Shown: positions 37,825 through 50,700 of the stretch, one piece after another | Numbering within the stretch: the first letter of the stretch is position 1 | Layout of the letters: every line of letters starts with the position of its first letter | NCBI GenBank assembly: GCA_018697195.1 | Contig: CM031857.1 | Location: forward strand, 68,464,841 to 68,528,840 | Reading direction: 5' to 3' | Source: Certhia americana | Taxonomy: Eukaryota > Chordata > Aves > Passeriformes > Certhiidae | DNA length: 64,000 nucleotides | The notes under the pieces: model-generated | Database searches by the model: none | What the model was told of the DNA's origin: nothing | Seen by the model: the letters and a program-made list of their open reading frames with translations, nothing else | Made by a program: the position numbers and the translations under genes

Positions 37825-38982
37825 GTAGAATTTTAAGAATGTTTCTACTAGGCTCTTTAAATTACAACTTAAAGGGGGTGGGGGGTTGTGTTCCAGATAA
37901 CATTTAGAGATTGCAATTTCACTACTGTCTCGAAACATTTCTAGTTTTTATTCTTCAGTTTTCAAAGCACACCCATCCCCTGAAGTTTCCATTTTACGTT
38001 TTCAAGGTATCTTACATGAGGTTGTCTACAATTTTCTTTTTTTGACAGTCTTTGTTTAGAAGAGAGATGGGAGTGATAGATTTCTTTCAACTCAGTTTTG
38101 AAAGATCTATAGTCAGGATGCTCCTCATTCTGCTGAAACTTAAAGGTTGAAGAACTATCTCACTTCTGTCAAATTTGAAGCTTGTCACAGTCTTCTGAGG
38201 AATAAATCTGGTCAGAATTATTAGCAATGAGCAGATGCAAATTTCTGCCAATTTCAGAAATCTTGGTTTTGTGACAGAATGAATATTGATAGAAACATCT
38301 AACGTAGATTACACACAGCCTGGAAATTCAGAGCACCTAAGCAAGGTGCCTCTATTCCTGTAAGTTGAATAGACTTGAAGAGGTGTTTGTGGAAATTATC
38401 CAAAAGATATTCCTTTTTGGGGTTTTTTGTTTCATTTTATATATAGTTCTATGTTCTGGTACAGTTTGGACTGTATTCAAACTCCTGTCCCCCTTTCAAA
38501 ATAGAACAGTTAATTCCGGATCTTTTATTTGCACAATACTCAGCAAACCAAGCCATACGCAGGGTGCTGCTTCTTTTTTCATGACTGAACATGATGACAG
38601 AACTTATTCAGAAGAAGGTTCAGAGCTGCAGATCATGTGGGGCCTGAGTGAGATGAACAGCTGAAGGACAAGACAGGCTACTTGTGGGATCTGCTGGGAC
38701 CTCTACTCATGGAAGATCCTGTGCAAATAATGTGTATAGAAGAGACAAACATCTAGAGAGGAAGCCTGACTGTCATTCACTTTCTTAGATATATATGAAG
38801 ATCATCTTTACCTTCTCTCAGTGCTGTTTATGCATTTTCCCTGTGGACTTCTGGACAAGAAGGAGGATTTTGCCTCAAACAGCACTGCTGTTTTCATAGG
38901 GCCACAGAATCTTGAGATGTTCACTTCTGACACAACAATTTCCTATCTTCATACCCTTCTGCTGGGTAATTTCATTGGCAGT

Positions 38983-39014
38983 GTATAGCTGATTGTAAGT
39001 ATAGCTGATTGTAA
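38983..39014. repeat. Perfect 16-bp tandem duplication
   Basis: gtatagctgattgtaa occurs twice back to back with no mismatch, which implies a recent local duplication and a possible copy-number polymorphism. Confidence 0.92.
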
Positions 39015-41683
39015 AATCTGTGGATTCAATTTTCCACACGTATGTTTTAATACTAATCCATCACAGAAAATTAGGCATTTGCAAAAATATTTTGTATGTA
39101 TGATAAAAGGATTGGGCAGACATAAGTATAGACAGAGACTGGAAAGAGGATCTAGGATTTTATGTTCTTCGTCTTGGGAAAAAATGTGCTTTATTCAAAA
39201 CTAATTAAAAATCTCCACTGCAAGAAGTGACATATTTCATTACCACTCAAATGCAACTCTAGCCTTTGCTTTTAAACTTACACTGGCAGCTGCTTCCTAG
39301 AGACTTTTTCTGAAAGGTTTTGAGGTATTCTGCAAATTTTCAAAGGATTTAATGTCTGCTACAATTTCATAGAAAGAGTAATATAAGCCTATGCAATAGT
39401 TCCTTTTTTTTATTATTTTTTTAGGATATATTAGTTATACCATTAATATCCTGAAAATACAAGCTGATTCATGCTTTCAAAATATTTATGATACCCAGCT
39501 ACATTCAAAGTGCTTTTCCATTGCAAAACTATATCTTTCCTGTGAATAGCATGTCTTAGCTTATGTATAGTTCTAAAATAATGTTAGCTTATATTGTAAC
39601 AGGAATCAAGTCTACCTGAGACTGCCAACATAGAAAAGCTCTAATAGTTATGGAGCTGAGACTCAGTAGACAGAGGTCTTTCACTCTGGCAGATTTCAAA
39701 ACAGAGTCATCCTTCAACAGCATTAATTGGTAGGAAATATACCCTAGACTACAAATGAAGTTCTGTTTCCTTAAATTCAGTCTCACTTCTACTCAATTAG
39801 TAACTCTGTTTCCAGACAGTTTAACAGAAACCACTACCCTGATTTTGTGTGTGCATCTGTGCATATACATCAATATTTATTATAAGAAAAATACTATTGT
39901 AAGTTTAATAATTGCCATCAATGGTGATGCTTCCCGTGCATGTATTTCATTCAATAATGTAAAATTTTCTAGTACATCAACCTCCAGAGAAAAAGGTGGT
40001 CTCACTTTTAAAAGTGCTGAGACCAGCAGGCTTTATCCAAGACATCCCTACAAGCCTTCTCGAGACTGACTGGCTTTTTGTACCATATCAGAAAGTCTAA
40101 AGAGATTTCTTGATGCCATAATTTTTCATCCATTGCTTTTAAATCCATTTTGCTATAGAAACAAAACCTCAGTTTCTTATTTTCTTGGCTCTCCATTACA
40201 CCACTGAGGAGAATACCTGATACATGATGGGTATGCAGGATATAAAGACACTGTAGGTAAAATCTCAGGTTATTTTTATTCTTTTGTCCTGTAGTTCTTG
40301 AGGTGTCTTCCCATTTTTGAGGAATTTCTTGGATTTCTTCATCCAACCCTTGTTTGTTTCTATTTTCTTTTCAATCAAAAGAAAATAGTATGACAGGATC
40401 CTCCTATCAAAATATGCATCTTTGATAAAATTCATATTTTTGTCTCACCAGAACGGCATAAAAGGGACATGGAGAAAAGTTCATCTGAACAGAGGGCTTT
40501 GACTTTGAGATTTTTATTGGTGTGAAATTCAGATGCAAGGCAAGCTTAACTGCCAAGCAGAAGCTGCTTCAGGAGAGAAAAATAGTCTGATTAGACAGTA
40601 ATAGAAAGACAGACCACTCCTGTCACTCTGTTCTTATTTGAAAATATCCAAATATTTGTGGGAAGACTGACAATTTCTCATGTCTTTGACCAAAGTCCAT
40701 ACAGTGTATTTAGATATGGAGAAATTATTTAATTCATGTAGTGGTCTCTCTGATCTCTCTATTTATCCATATTCCATGGTACCCTGAAAATATTGTATGA
40801 AATAAAAATGGTTTAGAAAGCAGAGGCCATCAGAAGGTTTTGTTCACACAGTTAGCATGATGTATAAAAGACTGTATATGAATCCATAAAAACTCATAGT
40901 CTGAGAATGGACAGACTAAGAAGAGATGATTTCCACTTCTAAGACGGGACCATGAAAATGCGATTTTCCTTTCTAACAACCCTGAATCTAGAGTTTGGAG
41001 GCTGAGGCTGAAACCTGCAACAAACTTGAAACATTATAAAGTGAAATAAATGGGTCTCTTACAAATGAATCCCAGATGATGCCAAGTGGAGGAAGATTTA
41101 TGTATATGTTGTTTAAATATTTAATGATATGGCCAAAAACCTACTGCCACTTAGCAAAAAGACATTTATCATTCCTATGAATTATGACTTTTTGGCCAAT
41201 GAGACTAAAGTATGTTAATGACCTCAAGTGAATTGTGTTGTTATTCATTAAACATTTTCTGACTTCTGATTTGCTGAGTTACCTCTGAGATCATAGTCCC
41301 ATCATCAGCCATAAGTTAATCTGTAACATCCAAGTAATAGGTCTGAAATAATTTTTTGATGTATAAAGTTTACTATAGACATGAAACAGAGTAAAGGTAT
41401 ATTTCACACATGAATTTCAGAAGAGTTATTCTTTTGAAGTTTTGATGAAAGCAAAAGAGAGCTTCATATAGCTGTGTGGGAATTTAACAGAAAACTTCAC
41501 AAACACTATGAGAGTAAAGTTTGAAGAAAATTCCAATGTATTTTCAGTTTAAAAAGCAATTTTTTTTTCCCTGAACTGACCTTAACCTTATAACATGTTA
41601 AACTGTTGGTAAATGTTCTTTTTATAAAGTGTTTGATTTCAATGCCTTCTCAGGTCCATTGACGTCTGTGAATAATATATAAC

Positions 41684-41728
41684 CCTCTAGATGAGAAATA
41701 AAATACACGTAAGCCTCTAAATGAGAAA
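41684..41728. repeat. Imperfect 30-bp-period duplication
   Basis: cctctagatgagaaa at 41684 recurs as cctctaaatgagaaa at 41714 (14 of 15 identical). The rest of the unit has diverged. Confidence 0.6.
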
Positions 41729-42419
41729 AAACCACAACTATTTAGTTAAATCCATGCAGTTAGAGCGGACAGGCTATGTCCTCTAAATTGCAACTTAGAG
41801 CTGAAATTAATTCTAGAGATTCAGCTCGTTCCTCAAACGCTAAATTATGCAAAGTACCATACCTGTACTGACTTTGTTTTATTGGGGTGTATGTTCAAGG
41901 CATGTGGTAAAGCAGAGGAAAGGAGGCTTGCATTTCCCATCCTCTGAAAGAGCAGTGCAGACACATCAACCTCAGCCTGACTCAGCCCTGCTGGACAGAC
42001 ACTGGTGATACCACGCATTTCTTATGTACTGTGTGCTGCTGAGTCCATTAGGGCTGCTGGCCCAGCTTTCTGCACTCAGTGCAGATCCCCTCATCCTGTT
42101 CAGAATGCTGCGTTCTCCTCTTGTCCCATTTCCATATCCTACATGACAGGCAGCATCAAAGAATTTGTCCCAGGGAAAACCGAATAATTACTAGACTACT
42201 ACCGGAATTCCTCAGGCTTGGATCTTCTCGGTCCTGAGCAGCACTTTTTCATAATTTATTTCTATACTGCAGACGTTTGTCAAAAGAAGTATTAACTTGT
42301 GGTGTAGGTGACCCCTTAATATGCCATGTGATTTTGTGGTCTGTCCTTCAGAAAGGTCTACTTTCTTCTCTTAGCTTTCCAGCTCATTGCCAATGATCAT
42401 CAGACAATAGATTGGCTTG

Positions 42420-42985
42420 CAAGTTGTCTCAAACACTCGGGACATTAACAAATTCTAATTGGCTATGTAATAGGAGCAGACAGCATGTACAATGTTAAAC
42501 CACTTCTGAACCACCTATTTTCAGTATGCAAATCAGACAGAAACAAATGTTTGGCCCCAGCTGGGTGAAATGTCCCATTTAGAATTCTTTTCCTCTTCTT
42601 TGTTCTTTGATGTTCTGCAAATGAGCTTTAGAACTCCGCTCTTCACACAATTCAATTTTACAGGCCCATTATCTGAGATATAATGTGGAGGTTAAATATA
42701 TCAGGGCAGCCATTATGTGAAAATAATTAACAGTAATGAATAATGCACTAATTCCACTGATGAGAGATGGTTATATGTGTAATGAAGTGTTGGGGCAGCC
42801 CTGACAAATGAAATTAAAATATTTAAACACTGTTTTATGATATTACTTTGCTCATATAATTTCCTTTACCTACAATGAGCCACTTCGATTATCGTCATTA
42901 TCTTGACAGCTCTGAAGGATGAAATAGTGCAGGTTAATGTGACAGCGATTAGTCAGAGAGAAAATCCATCACATAAAGCAGAACA
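42420..42985. promoter_or_regulatory. Candidate conserved non-coding island (enhancer-like)
   Basis: A transposon-free block dense in transcription-factor-like words: octamer ATGCAAAT at 42526-42533, repeated TAAT/ATTA cores ('ataattaacagtaatgaat', 'cactaattcc', 'ggttaatgtgac', 'gcgattagtc'), and GATA/CpG words in 'cttcgattatcgtcattat'. It is quieter in simple repeats than its flanks and not open in any frame. The pattern resembles deeply conserved homeodomain-bound enhancers near developmental genes, but conservation is inferred, not observed. Confidence 0.35.
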
Positions 42986-45047
42986 GAGTGAGGGAGAAAG
43001 GTCCCTATACTTTCCCGTTTCAAACATGAGAAGAATGATACTATCAACATCACTTCAATATTAAATGGATAGAATTATCTTGTCATTCATTTACAGCCTC
43101 TGAAGAACTACCTATTTGTACCTGCAAAGGAAAGGTCAGCCTTTCTTAATCATCCATAAAAATATGTTGATGGATTCCTTATATCAATAATAGTGACAGA
43201 ACCAGAGGCAGGAAACAAGCTGGGAAATTTAAAAGGAAAGCACTCCAGGTTCCATATTAAAATATTTTCATGTTTTTTTTATTTTTAAGTTTTGCTTCAC
43301 ATACTGGTTTGATCTTCAAAAGAGGCATAGTATGAAATAAAGTGAGACCATTGGAATACATTTTGTGGCTGTTGCTTCAAATGCTATTTAAATAGCAAAA
43401 AGGCCTGTCTATTATGCAGCTAGTCCTTATAGTTTTGCTTTTTTCTTTTAATGAATACCTGCAAAACCTAAAAATATTGTTATCTAGATGCCAAAAGTTA
43501 GGGTAAAGTCAGATTCAATGTTAGAGTCACCCTATTTACAAAAGTACTTAAGCACATAATTCTTCTAGATAGAAGCATTGATAGAAGAGCAGACAAGTCA
43601 GTCAGAAATACACTTACTTTTATGTATCATCCAGGCAGGTGGGCAGTTAGGGACTCACATCAAGATTCTCGGAAGGAAAGTGAGCAGGAAGATATCCAAT
43701 CTAACCTGGAAGAAGTGCAAAGAGGAATGCAGAGATCAGGAATTTCATCAGCCACCGACAGATCAGAGGCATGTATGTCCAGGGTATCACAACACCGGCA
43801 AAACCAAATGTTTTTCCTTTCCCAGATCAGCAAGAGGTTTGTGACTCCAATGGTTTACACCCTCAATTAGGATGCTGTTTCACAGTCCTTGTTCAAATTG
43901 AAAATATCAGAGATTTGAATCCCTTATTCTCAAATGAAACCTGAGATTTAATTTTTCATAGGATCCTTTGTAGAAGTGCAGAGAAACAACCAGCTCTCAC
44001 TAGTCCTGGAATTTCCCTCAGATTCAGCCTGCTCAGATTCAATTTCTAACTGTAAAACATTTGGGCATCAGTTTTCTGTTTGAGGGGAATTACATTGGCT
44101 TGGGAGCCAGGTGATCAAAAAAGCTGTAGTGGGGTACTAAGCGGACTCCTTCTTTTGAACTGCCATATAAAGGTCCTGGAGACATCTGACCAAGAAAACA
44201 TTTAAACTCTTAATGGCATTCTTGACCACTGCAAAAATATTAGTAGTTAGGGCACTCAGGACTCTGTCAGAATAACTGGTACTGTGAATGCTGACATGAT
44301 TTTTTTTATTCTGGTGCCTAAATACAGCTTTTACAAGACTGACTTTTGCAATCTGCCTTGCGAGATATACAATCAACTTACAAAAATTTAGATGAAGGGA
44401 AGCCTTCCTTGTTCATGTAAATCATTATAATTGCAGCCATTCTTACAATATTATTATTATTAAGAATTATGTTATATCCTGGTAGAGCACACACCAAGAA
44501 TTGAAAGGTGTCCCTTCACTTTGTGTGTCCAGCAATTTAAACACTACACAGATGCATATTAGCAGAGAACCCATGTGCTAAAGAGCTTGCAATTTAAATA
44601 AACAAGGCAGATAAAAGCTATGTGTACACCAGTTTTACTAAGTGATGTGAATGATGTGGCAGCAAATGTCATATGTTAGTCTCACAGTGCAATGATGGGA
44701 GTGGGAGGGAGGTGTTAGGCTGGAGTGCAGAATGTGCCAATACTGCTCAGCACCATTGTCCATCCTGTAGGGTGCAATCATGCCTTGAAGGCGGAGTTCT
44801 TCACTGGGACAGCACAGAGAGGCTGTGCCTCAGAAGGAACTCCTGGAAATATACTTTGCTTGGTACAGCATTGTGTGGCCACTTTTTCAGTGCACAAAAA
44901 AGCCTGAAAAGTGAAATGCACACAACATAACAAATCCTTTTGTTTTGCTCTAAATACAATGGAAATTTATGTCACATTCAGCTAAAATTCTTACTGTAAA
45001 CTACACTGAGAGGTAAAGGTGATAATCTGTAATTTACTGTTCTCTAG
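42986..45047. other. Unassigned non-coding DNA
   Basis: Open frames of 79-88 codons at 43578-43870, 44137-44376 and 44673-44930 are without recognisable domains. An (ATT)n-like run lies near 44450. Confidence 0.45.
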
Positions 45048-45107
45048 GATGGATTGCAGCATCTTTATGCAGGGCAATTGAAACACTACAGAGAGCAGAT
45101 CTAAAAG
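45048..45107 (+). other. Exon-like 60-nt segment, open, phase 1-1
   Basis: Acceptor ctgtaatttactgttctctag ends at 45047; donor AAAAG|GTGAGC follows 45107. Two of the three frames meet a stop. The frame that stays open encodes WIAASLCRAIETLQRADLK and has the same phase (two bases in, one base out) as the segment at 36096. Matching strand, phase and helix-like composition are suggestive, but 60 nt is short enough to be open by chance. Protein not recognised. Confidence 0.25.
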
Positions 45108-47109
45108 GTGAGCAAGTCACAAATCCTACTCCCAACTGCAGCTGGTTAAATCAGAGTAAGCAAGAGGTTTGAAAACTGAGAAAGACAGCCAATAAAAGAA
45201 GAAATACATCAATAAATTAAAAGGTTCATTTTCAATATCTTTCTTTGTCGAATCAGTCCCACTGAACTGGATGATTCCACTCAGTACCAGTTGAAGTGAG
45301 CAGGGAGGGCACAATCCCTCTCTGAGTCACTGCTGCACCCAAATTTGCTTCTGTGTGGTTTAGGCTTGTGCTTTTGGGAGCCCATACAAGCCTGGAATAA
45401 AATCTCTTGTGTGCAAACTGATGTCCAAACAAGAGATGCATAAGGGACCTTTTGAACTAATACACTTGTAAAAGCTCATTCAAATTTCAGTGGTTCTTTA
45501 ATTTTGCTACTTTTAAAATACAATTTACTTCATTTATCGGACAATGAAGTGCCTCTGTAATAAATCTAACATTAAAAAATCATTTCCAGCAAATTACTCC
45601 AATAAAATCAATGGCAGTCAGGCTCAGCTGTAAAAACAAATAAATTACCTGCTATTGATAGGGTAGGCAGAGTTAATTGTCATTTAGAAAGGCTAAAAGG
45701 GATAAAGAAATCTAATAGAAGGAGCACATTTATACAGCAAAAATGAGAAAACTGTGAAAGTTTTACCCTGACAGCTCCCATCCATAGGATTGTCTCAGTC
45801 CCTGAGCAGCACAGGCAGTTGTTTTAAGTCTCAGTAGGACACTGGTATGTGCTTTGGATCTGTCAATATTTACCTGCTTCAGTGCTGCCTCGTGATCTTT
45901 TTACCTTTCATATATTGAAACCTCCAAACAGGATTTCTGGTAATAGGAAATGAAGAATTGATAGAATTGAACAATCCCATCCTTAGATTTTTTCAGCCAG
46001 GTTAAAAGCACTCTGACCCAATTCAGGCTCTTCAGTAGTTCCAACTATTAAAAAAATATAAAGCTGGGCATTTGCTAGGGGGATTTATCATTCTCTGATA
46101 ACACAGTGATGATTTTATAGTTAAGATCCCCTTTCTAAAACAAATTTCTATTTATTTATTTTTAAAGTTGTCCAGCCTTTTCTGTGAAGACTCTAAAAAT
46201 GAAATTAACCTGATGTATTTCCATTATTACTCTTTCTGTTTTCATCACTTCCCTTTGAAAAGTATTTTTTAAATAATTCTTTTTTGTGTTTATGCCTCCT
46301 AGTGGGGGCAAACAAAGGAAAACCAAAATGTTGGAACATCCGTATGTTCAATGATCAATTGTCCCTGGACTCTTACGGGAGGAAAGTTAATTTGATCTTT
46401 TGGAAATTTTAAATCTTGCTCTGGACTGCAGAGTAATGCTATATTCAGTGACATAATAGGATATAAGGGCTCATTCACCAGAGAAGGATTTTAACTCCCC
46501 TGTGATGAATGCAAAATTCTCTGGGAATGAGCAGTTTCCAAGATTTTGCAGACCTGAACCCTTGGTCTTTTGGTGTGGATGCTTCTTCAGTGACCTCAGG
46601 AGAGCAGGTGACCTAACAGACATCAATTCTGCATAGCCACACTTCTAACAGGACAAGAATTTCTACCATGTTACTCTATAAACAAATAAACAAGTGCAAA
46701 GTAAACTTAGTTTTGAGTAATTCCTAGCTACAATAGGGAATGAAAAACCAACAAATTTCAGACAGAAGCAAATACAACAAAAAATTCAGGATTCTTTGAT
46801 AACAGCTGCTGCAGCGTTTGCAGTAACAGACTTAAACCTGCATCTACTGGAAGACAACAGGGCAGGACACATCTTTGTAATAACTTACCCCCAGAAACAC
46901 TGCAACTTGTGGCCACATGAAGAACAGGCAGTCCAGAAGCTGTGGCAAAAGGAATCTCTGGATCTAGGAAACACAGACATATCCTTAGGCACAACTGTCT
47001 CTTTGCATCATCAAAGCAACCTGTTAAAGCCACAGACTAGTGAAACACGTATGGCCAGGCTCTGGATGGAAACTTGAGGCCTTGGAACTACCACATTTTC
47101 TCTCACTTG
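45108..47109. other. Non-coding DNA with one possible conserved block
   Basis: The interval 45480-45760 has a low-repeat, TAAT-rich texture ('tttatcggacaatgaag', 'gcagagttaattgtcatt') and could be a conserved element. On the minus strand 46889-46963 is flanked by a good acceptor and donor and is open in all three frames. No gene recognised. Confidence 0.4.
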
Positions 47110-47268
47110 GAGTGGATGGCCCAAGTTTGGAAGTGTTCAAGGCTAGGTTGGATGGGTTTTGAGCAACCTGATCTAATTGAAGGTGTCCCTGGCCATGACA
47201 GAAGGCTGGGAACTAGATGGTCCTTATGGCCCGTTCCAACCCCAACCATTCTGTGATTCTGTGATTCT
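47110..47268 (+). mobile_element. CR1 LINE 3' end
   Basis: 'tttggaagtgttcaaggct', 'aggttggatgggttttgag', 'caacctgatctaattgaagg', 'tgtccctggccatgacagaa', 'cccgttccaaccccaaccat' and terminal repeats tctgtgattctgtgattct. 5'-truncated. A young-looking copy with an intact 3' terminus. Confidence 0.95.
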
Positions 47269-47529
47269 CTCACGCTTGGGTGATTGCATGTATATTTTTC
47301 TTCACCACCGCATGAATTCAATGGCAATGTGAATTTCTTTGTCTCAGGGAATTCTGTTAATGCCTTCTCACTCTTCAGCAGCAAATTTTAAAACGTTGAG
47401 CCATTTTTATCTGCTGCTTTTTTGCACTCCCTGGAAAAAAGATTATAATTCCTTTATTTTCTTTTAGCCCCAAATAAATTAAAATTTAAGATCTCCTAAT
47501 ATAATACTTGTTAGCCTTAACACATGTTT
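47269..47529. other. Spacer between two CR1 copies
   Basis: About 260 bp of AT-rich DNA; nothing recognised. Confidence 0.5.
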
Positions 47530-47700
47530 GCTGGTGGTCAAACACTAGAACAAGTTCCCCAGAGATATTGAAGTCTCCACCTGAGGAGATGCATGATCCT
47601 GGGCAAGACAGTTTTGTGAATCTGCTTGAGCAGTGGGTTTTACCTAGATTCTCTCATGAGCAGCCTTCCTACCTAAATGACTGCATGATTCTGTGATTCT
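47530..47700 (+). mobile_element. CR1 LINE 3' end, second subfamily
   Basis: 'ggtggtcaaacactagaac', 'aagttccccagagatattga', 'agtctccacctgaggagatg', 'cctgggcaaga', 'ctgcttgagcagtgggtttt' and terminal 'tgcatgattctgtgattct'. The 3' UTR differs from that of the copy 260 bp to the left, so this is a separate insertion rather than a tandem duplicate. 5'-truncated. Confidence 0.9.
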
Positions 47701-50700
47701 GCTTCTCAGAAATGTTTTCAAGGTAAGAGATGGTACCTGGCACTAGTCAGTACTAGTCAGAAAAATTGGCTTGAAGTTTCTTCCTAAGAGTTTTCTAGCA
47801 TTGCCTGACACAAAGAAAAACAAGACTCTTATGTTGCCTGGGGCTTGGGTTCAGTTTATGTTGCCTATACAAGAATTGAAGACATTTAGGATTCAATTCT
47901 TGCTATCTAAATTTGCAAGTGACTTTTAGTGGCACCTCAGAGCAAGTAGTATAAGAAAGGTATCCCCAGACTTCTGTACACCAGATAATTTTCGGTGCTG
48001 GCATAAGAATAACTGATTTATTTCCTTATGTGGGAAACCTACAGTCACTGTCTCATATTTATATATCTGTGGGGTAGGTAGCTACTTCTGCTCAGATGAA
48101 TCTCATTATGAGCATACTTGACTTCATAGTGCTTCCATAACCCCACAGAGAAAATGGAATATAGCCCTAATGACTGCTCCTTGAAATTGCTGTACTCAAC
48201 ATCTTAAGGAAAGCATTGAATGGTCTGTCAGCCCATGGAAAGCTGTTTTTTTGAGTCAGTGGCTCTGATGAAGAGAATGGTAAGAAGAGATGAAAAGGTG
48301 GTAACCAGACAAGGGACATTTGATTTTACCAGAAGTATGTTCTGTTAGAGCAGGAAGTTGTTCCTGCTGTGTATTAGTTTCAAACCACTTTTAAACCTCT
48401 CCCAGAGGTTCAAAATACAAGCAGTGCAATAAAATTTGCTGTGCAAGGAGAAATAGTACGTGTATTGATTTGTGTACTCACTGCCAATACCTGTGTGTGA
48501 TCTGTAACAGCGGACACCTCCTCAGCAATGTGCAAGTGCCTTCTGCTCACTGCAAATGACCCATCAACATGTTAGTCCTTGACCCACAGCACAGCCTCTC
48601 TGGCCAGCTGGCTTCATGTGGAGCCTGCCCACTCAGCAGTGTACTGCTTAAAGAGAAATGAGCTATTACACAAAATCCAAAACACAGGAGACACCCACTC
48701 CTTTGTAAGAGGGTTAAGTTCTCTGTCCCAGCAAAGATTTTCTCTGCAGCTGCTCTCTCTTGGATTTCCAGGTGGGAATGATTGTGGTGAGAGAAAGAGT
48801 CTGTCTTTCCTTTTCTCAAAGTAAAGAAAATACATAAAAATATTGAATTAAATGTTTCTATCCTGTATGAAGAGAAAAGAGGATATTGTTTCCATCTGGC
48901 TCTACATGTCCATTATATAAATGTCTACAAAGAAGTGTCTGAGTAAGTTATTCTGGGGCATTGCTCATCTGACCTAAGACAGATGTCTTTTAAAGAAAAA
49001 TTAAATTAACTCTGGAAGTGCCTTTTTTTCTTTTCTCTGTTTTTTTTTTTTTTTCCACTGGATCTAAAAATGACTATTGAGATATAGACATCGGTGATTA
49101 GGGAAAGAAATCCAAACTTCTTTTGCCAAATTTTACTTGCTGTCTGTCTACCTAACTGTCCAACTACTACTTACCTTCTCCATTTATTAACAGATACTAA
49201 AAACTAAACACCATTTGGAGAAGGAGTAGCATTATTCACCATGTATTTCAGTGTCATTATTAGTATTTTGAGCTATTCTTTGCTGTGCTAGTTCTTAATT
49301 ACAATTTCCCATGCAGTTAGGTTTAAGAGTGTAGAAAAGAAATTAAACATCAAACATTATTTTTCTTTGGACTAGTACTGGAGGAATATAAATGGGAAAA
49401 CAGCAAGAATTAAACAGGTCTGCTAATCTCACAGCCATATTAAAGGTGAAATATATTGTGTGCCTAGTTTTATTCAGAATATTGCAGATTTTAAAAGTTC
49501 ATTTTCCCTGCCTAAGTTTCTAGATAATGTAATGATGAATTTAGCAGTTAAGTAGGATTTGATTCTTCACACATGACACTTGTGTCAAAAACCAGAACCA
49601 TAGGAATAAGATGTATTGCAAAACAGAAATTCTGAGATAAAAGAATTTTCAAAATCTGTAACTAAATCAGTAGGCAAAGTCAATTCCTGAAGTCATAAAT
49701 AGTAGTTTGAATTAATGATTCTGCCTTAATCATATTCAGTAAAATAACATTGTATTTTCAGTTCTGCTGCTAAGGAAATATCTTGATATAAGAGATAAAA
49801 TTCTTACATTTATTTCACAATGAAAAGCACAAACTGTAGGGATGCCTGAAGTAGTATGTCTCTTCTAAACCAGTGCAGAAATCAACAGAAAGAAAAGTCT
49901 TTGATAGGTGTGACTGGAATGGCATAGGTTCTTTCTGATATCATGGATTTATTTCTTACTCCTTTACTTTTGGTAGGAAAATGAAATTTTTACTGCTTTG
50001 GAATAAAGGTCTGAAGTTTCTACACTAATTTAAACAATGAAAAATCAAGCATAAAGTAGGTTTGGATTCTCTATAGAACCTATGTAATTAATTGAGCTTG
50101 TTTTATTTCCTTGTTTAACCAGTGTCCTCAAGCATAGCACAAATATTTGCAAATTGGTCCAATTTTGAATTTATGCACTGCTACTAAAAGAGTAATGTGG
50201 ATATTTTATGGGTGAATTGTGAATGGGGAATATGTTATTTCTGTACTCTAAACAAGTCCATTTTAAAAACTTTTTTTTGCAGTATGTAAAAATTAAGAAG
50301 GAAGTTTGTTTTGCAACACTCTAGGAGAACAAAATTCTAAAATTAATGTCTATGAAAGATTTTTTTTTAAATTTCCTGAAAGATGTTAGGCATGTGATCT
50401 TAATTTTTATCATTCTTGCGCGCCCAGGAGAGATCAATTTAAACATTCAAACACAGAAAGGGTAGGAACTGATATGACACATTAAATATCTCCTGAATTT
50501 AAAATAAAAATGATAGAATATATATTTAAGAATATTATGACAGTTGTGTAGTCAGTATGGTACTTATGCAGTGTATTATGTCAATGTAACACATTTTGTG
50601 TTACTTTAAACAGTCAGTTGAGAAAACGTGTTCTATATTTTTTACAAAATATGGTGATGTTAATATACTAGTGTAGTGTACACAGTTATATAACAAATAT

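Larger units (their letters stand above)
36183..42419. other. Non-coding stretch with simple repeats
   Basis: No transposon or gene recognised over 6 kb. The 99- to 112-codon frames at 38365-38664, 39755-40069 and 40008-40346 (the last on the minus strand) match nothing I know. Small repeats are listed separately. Confidence 0.5.

Noticed and set aside
47103..47384. 93-codon minus-strand frame
   Set aside because: Runs antisense through the CR1 3' end.
48547..48835. Overlapping frames of 73-90 codons on both strands
   Set aside because: No domain or splice support.
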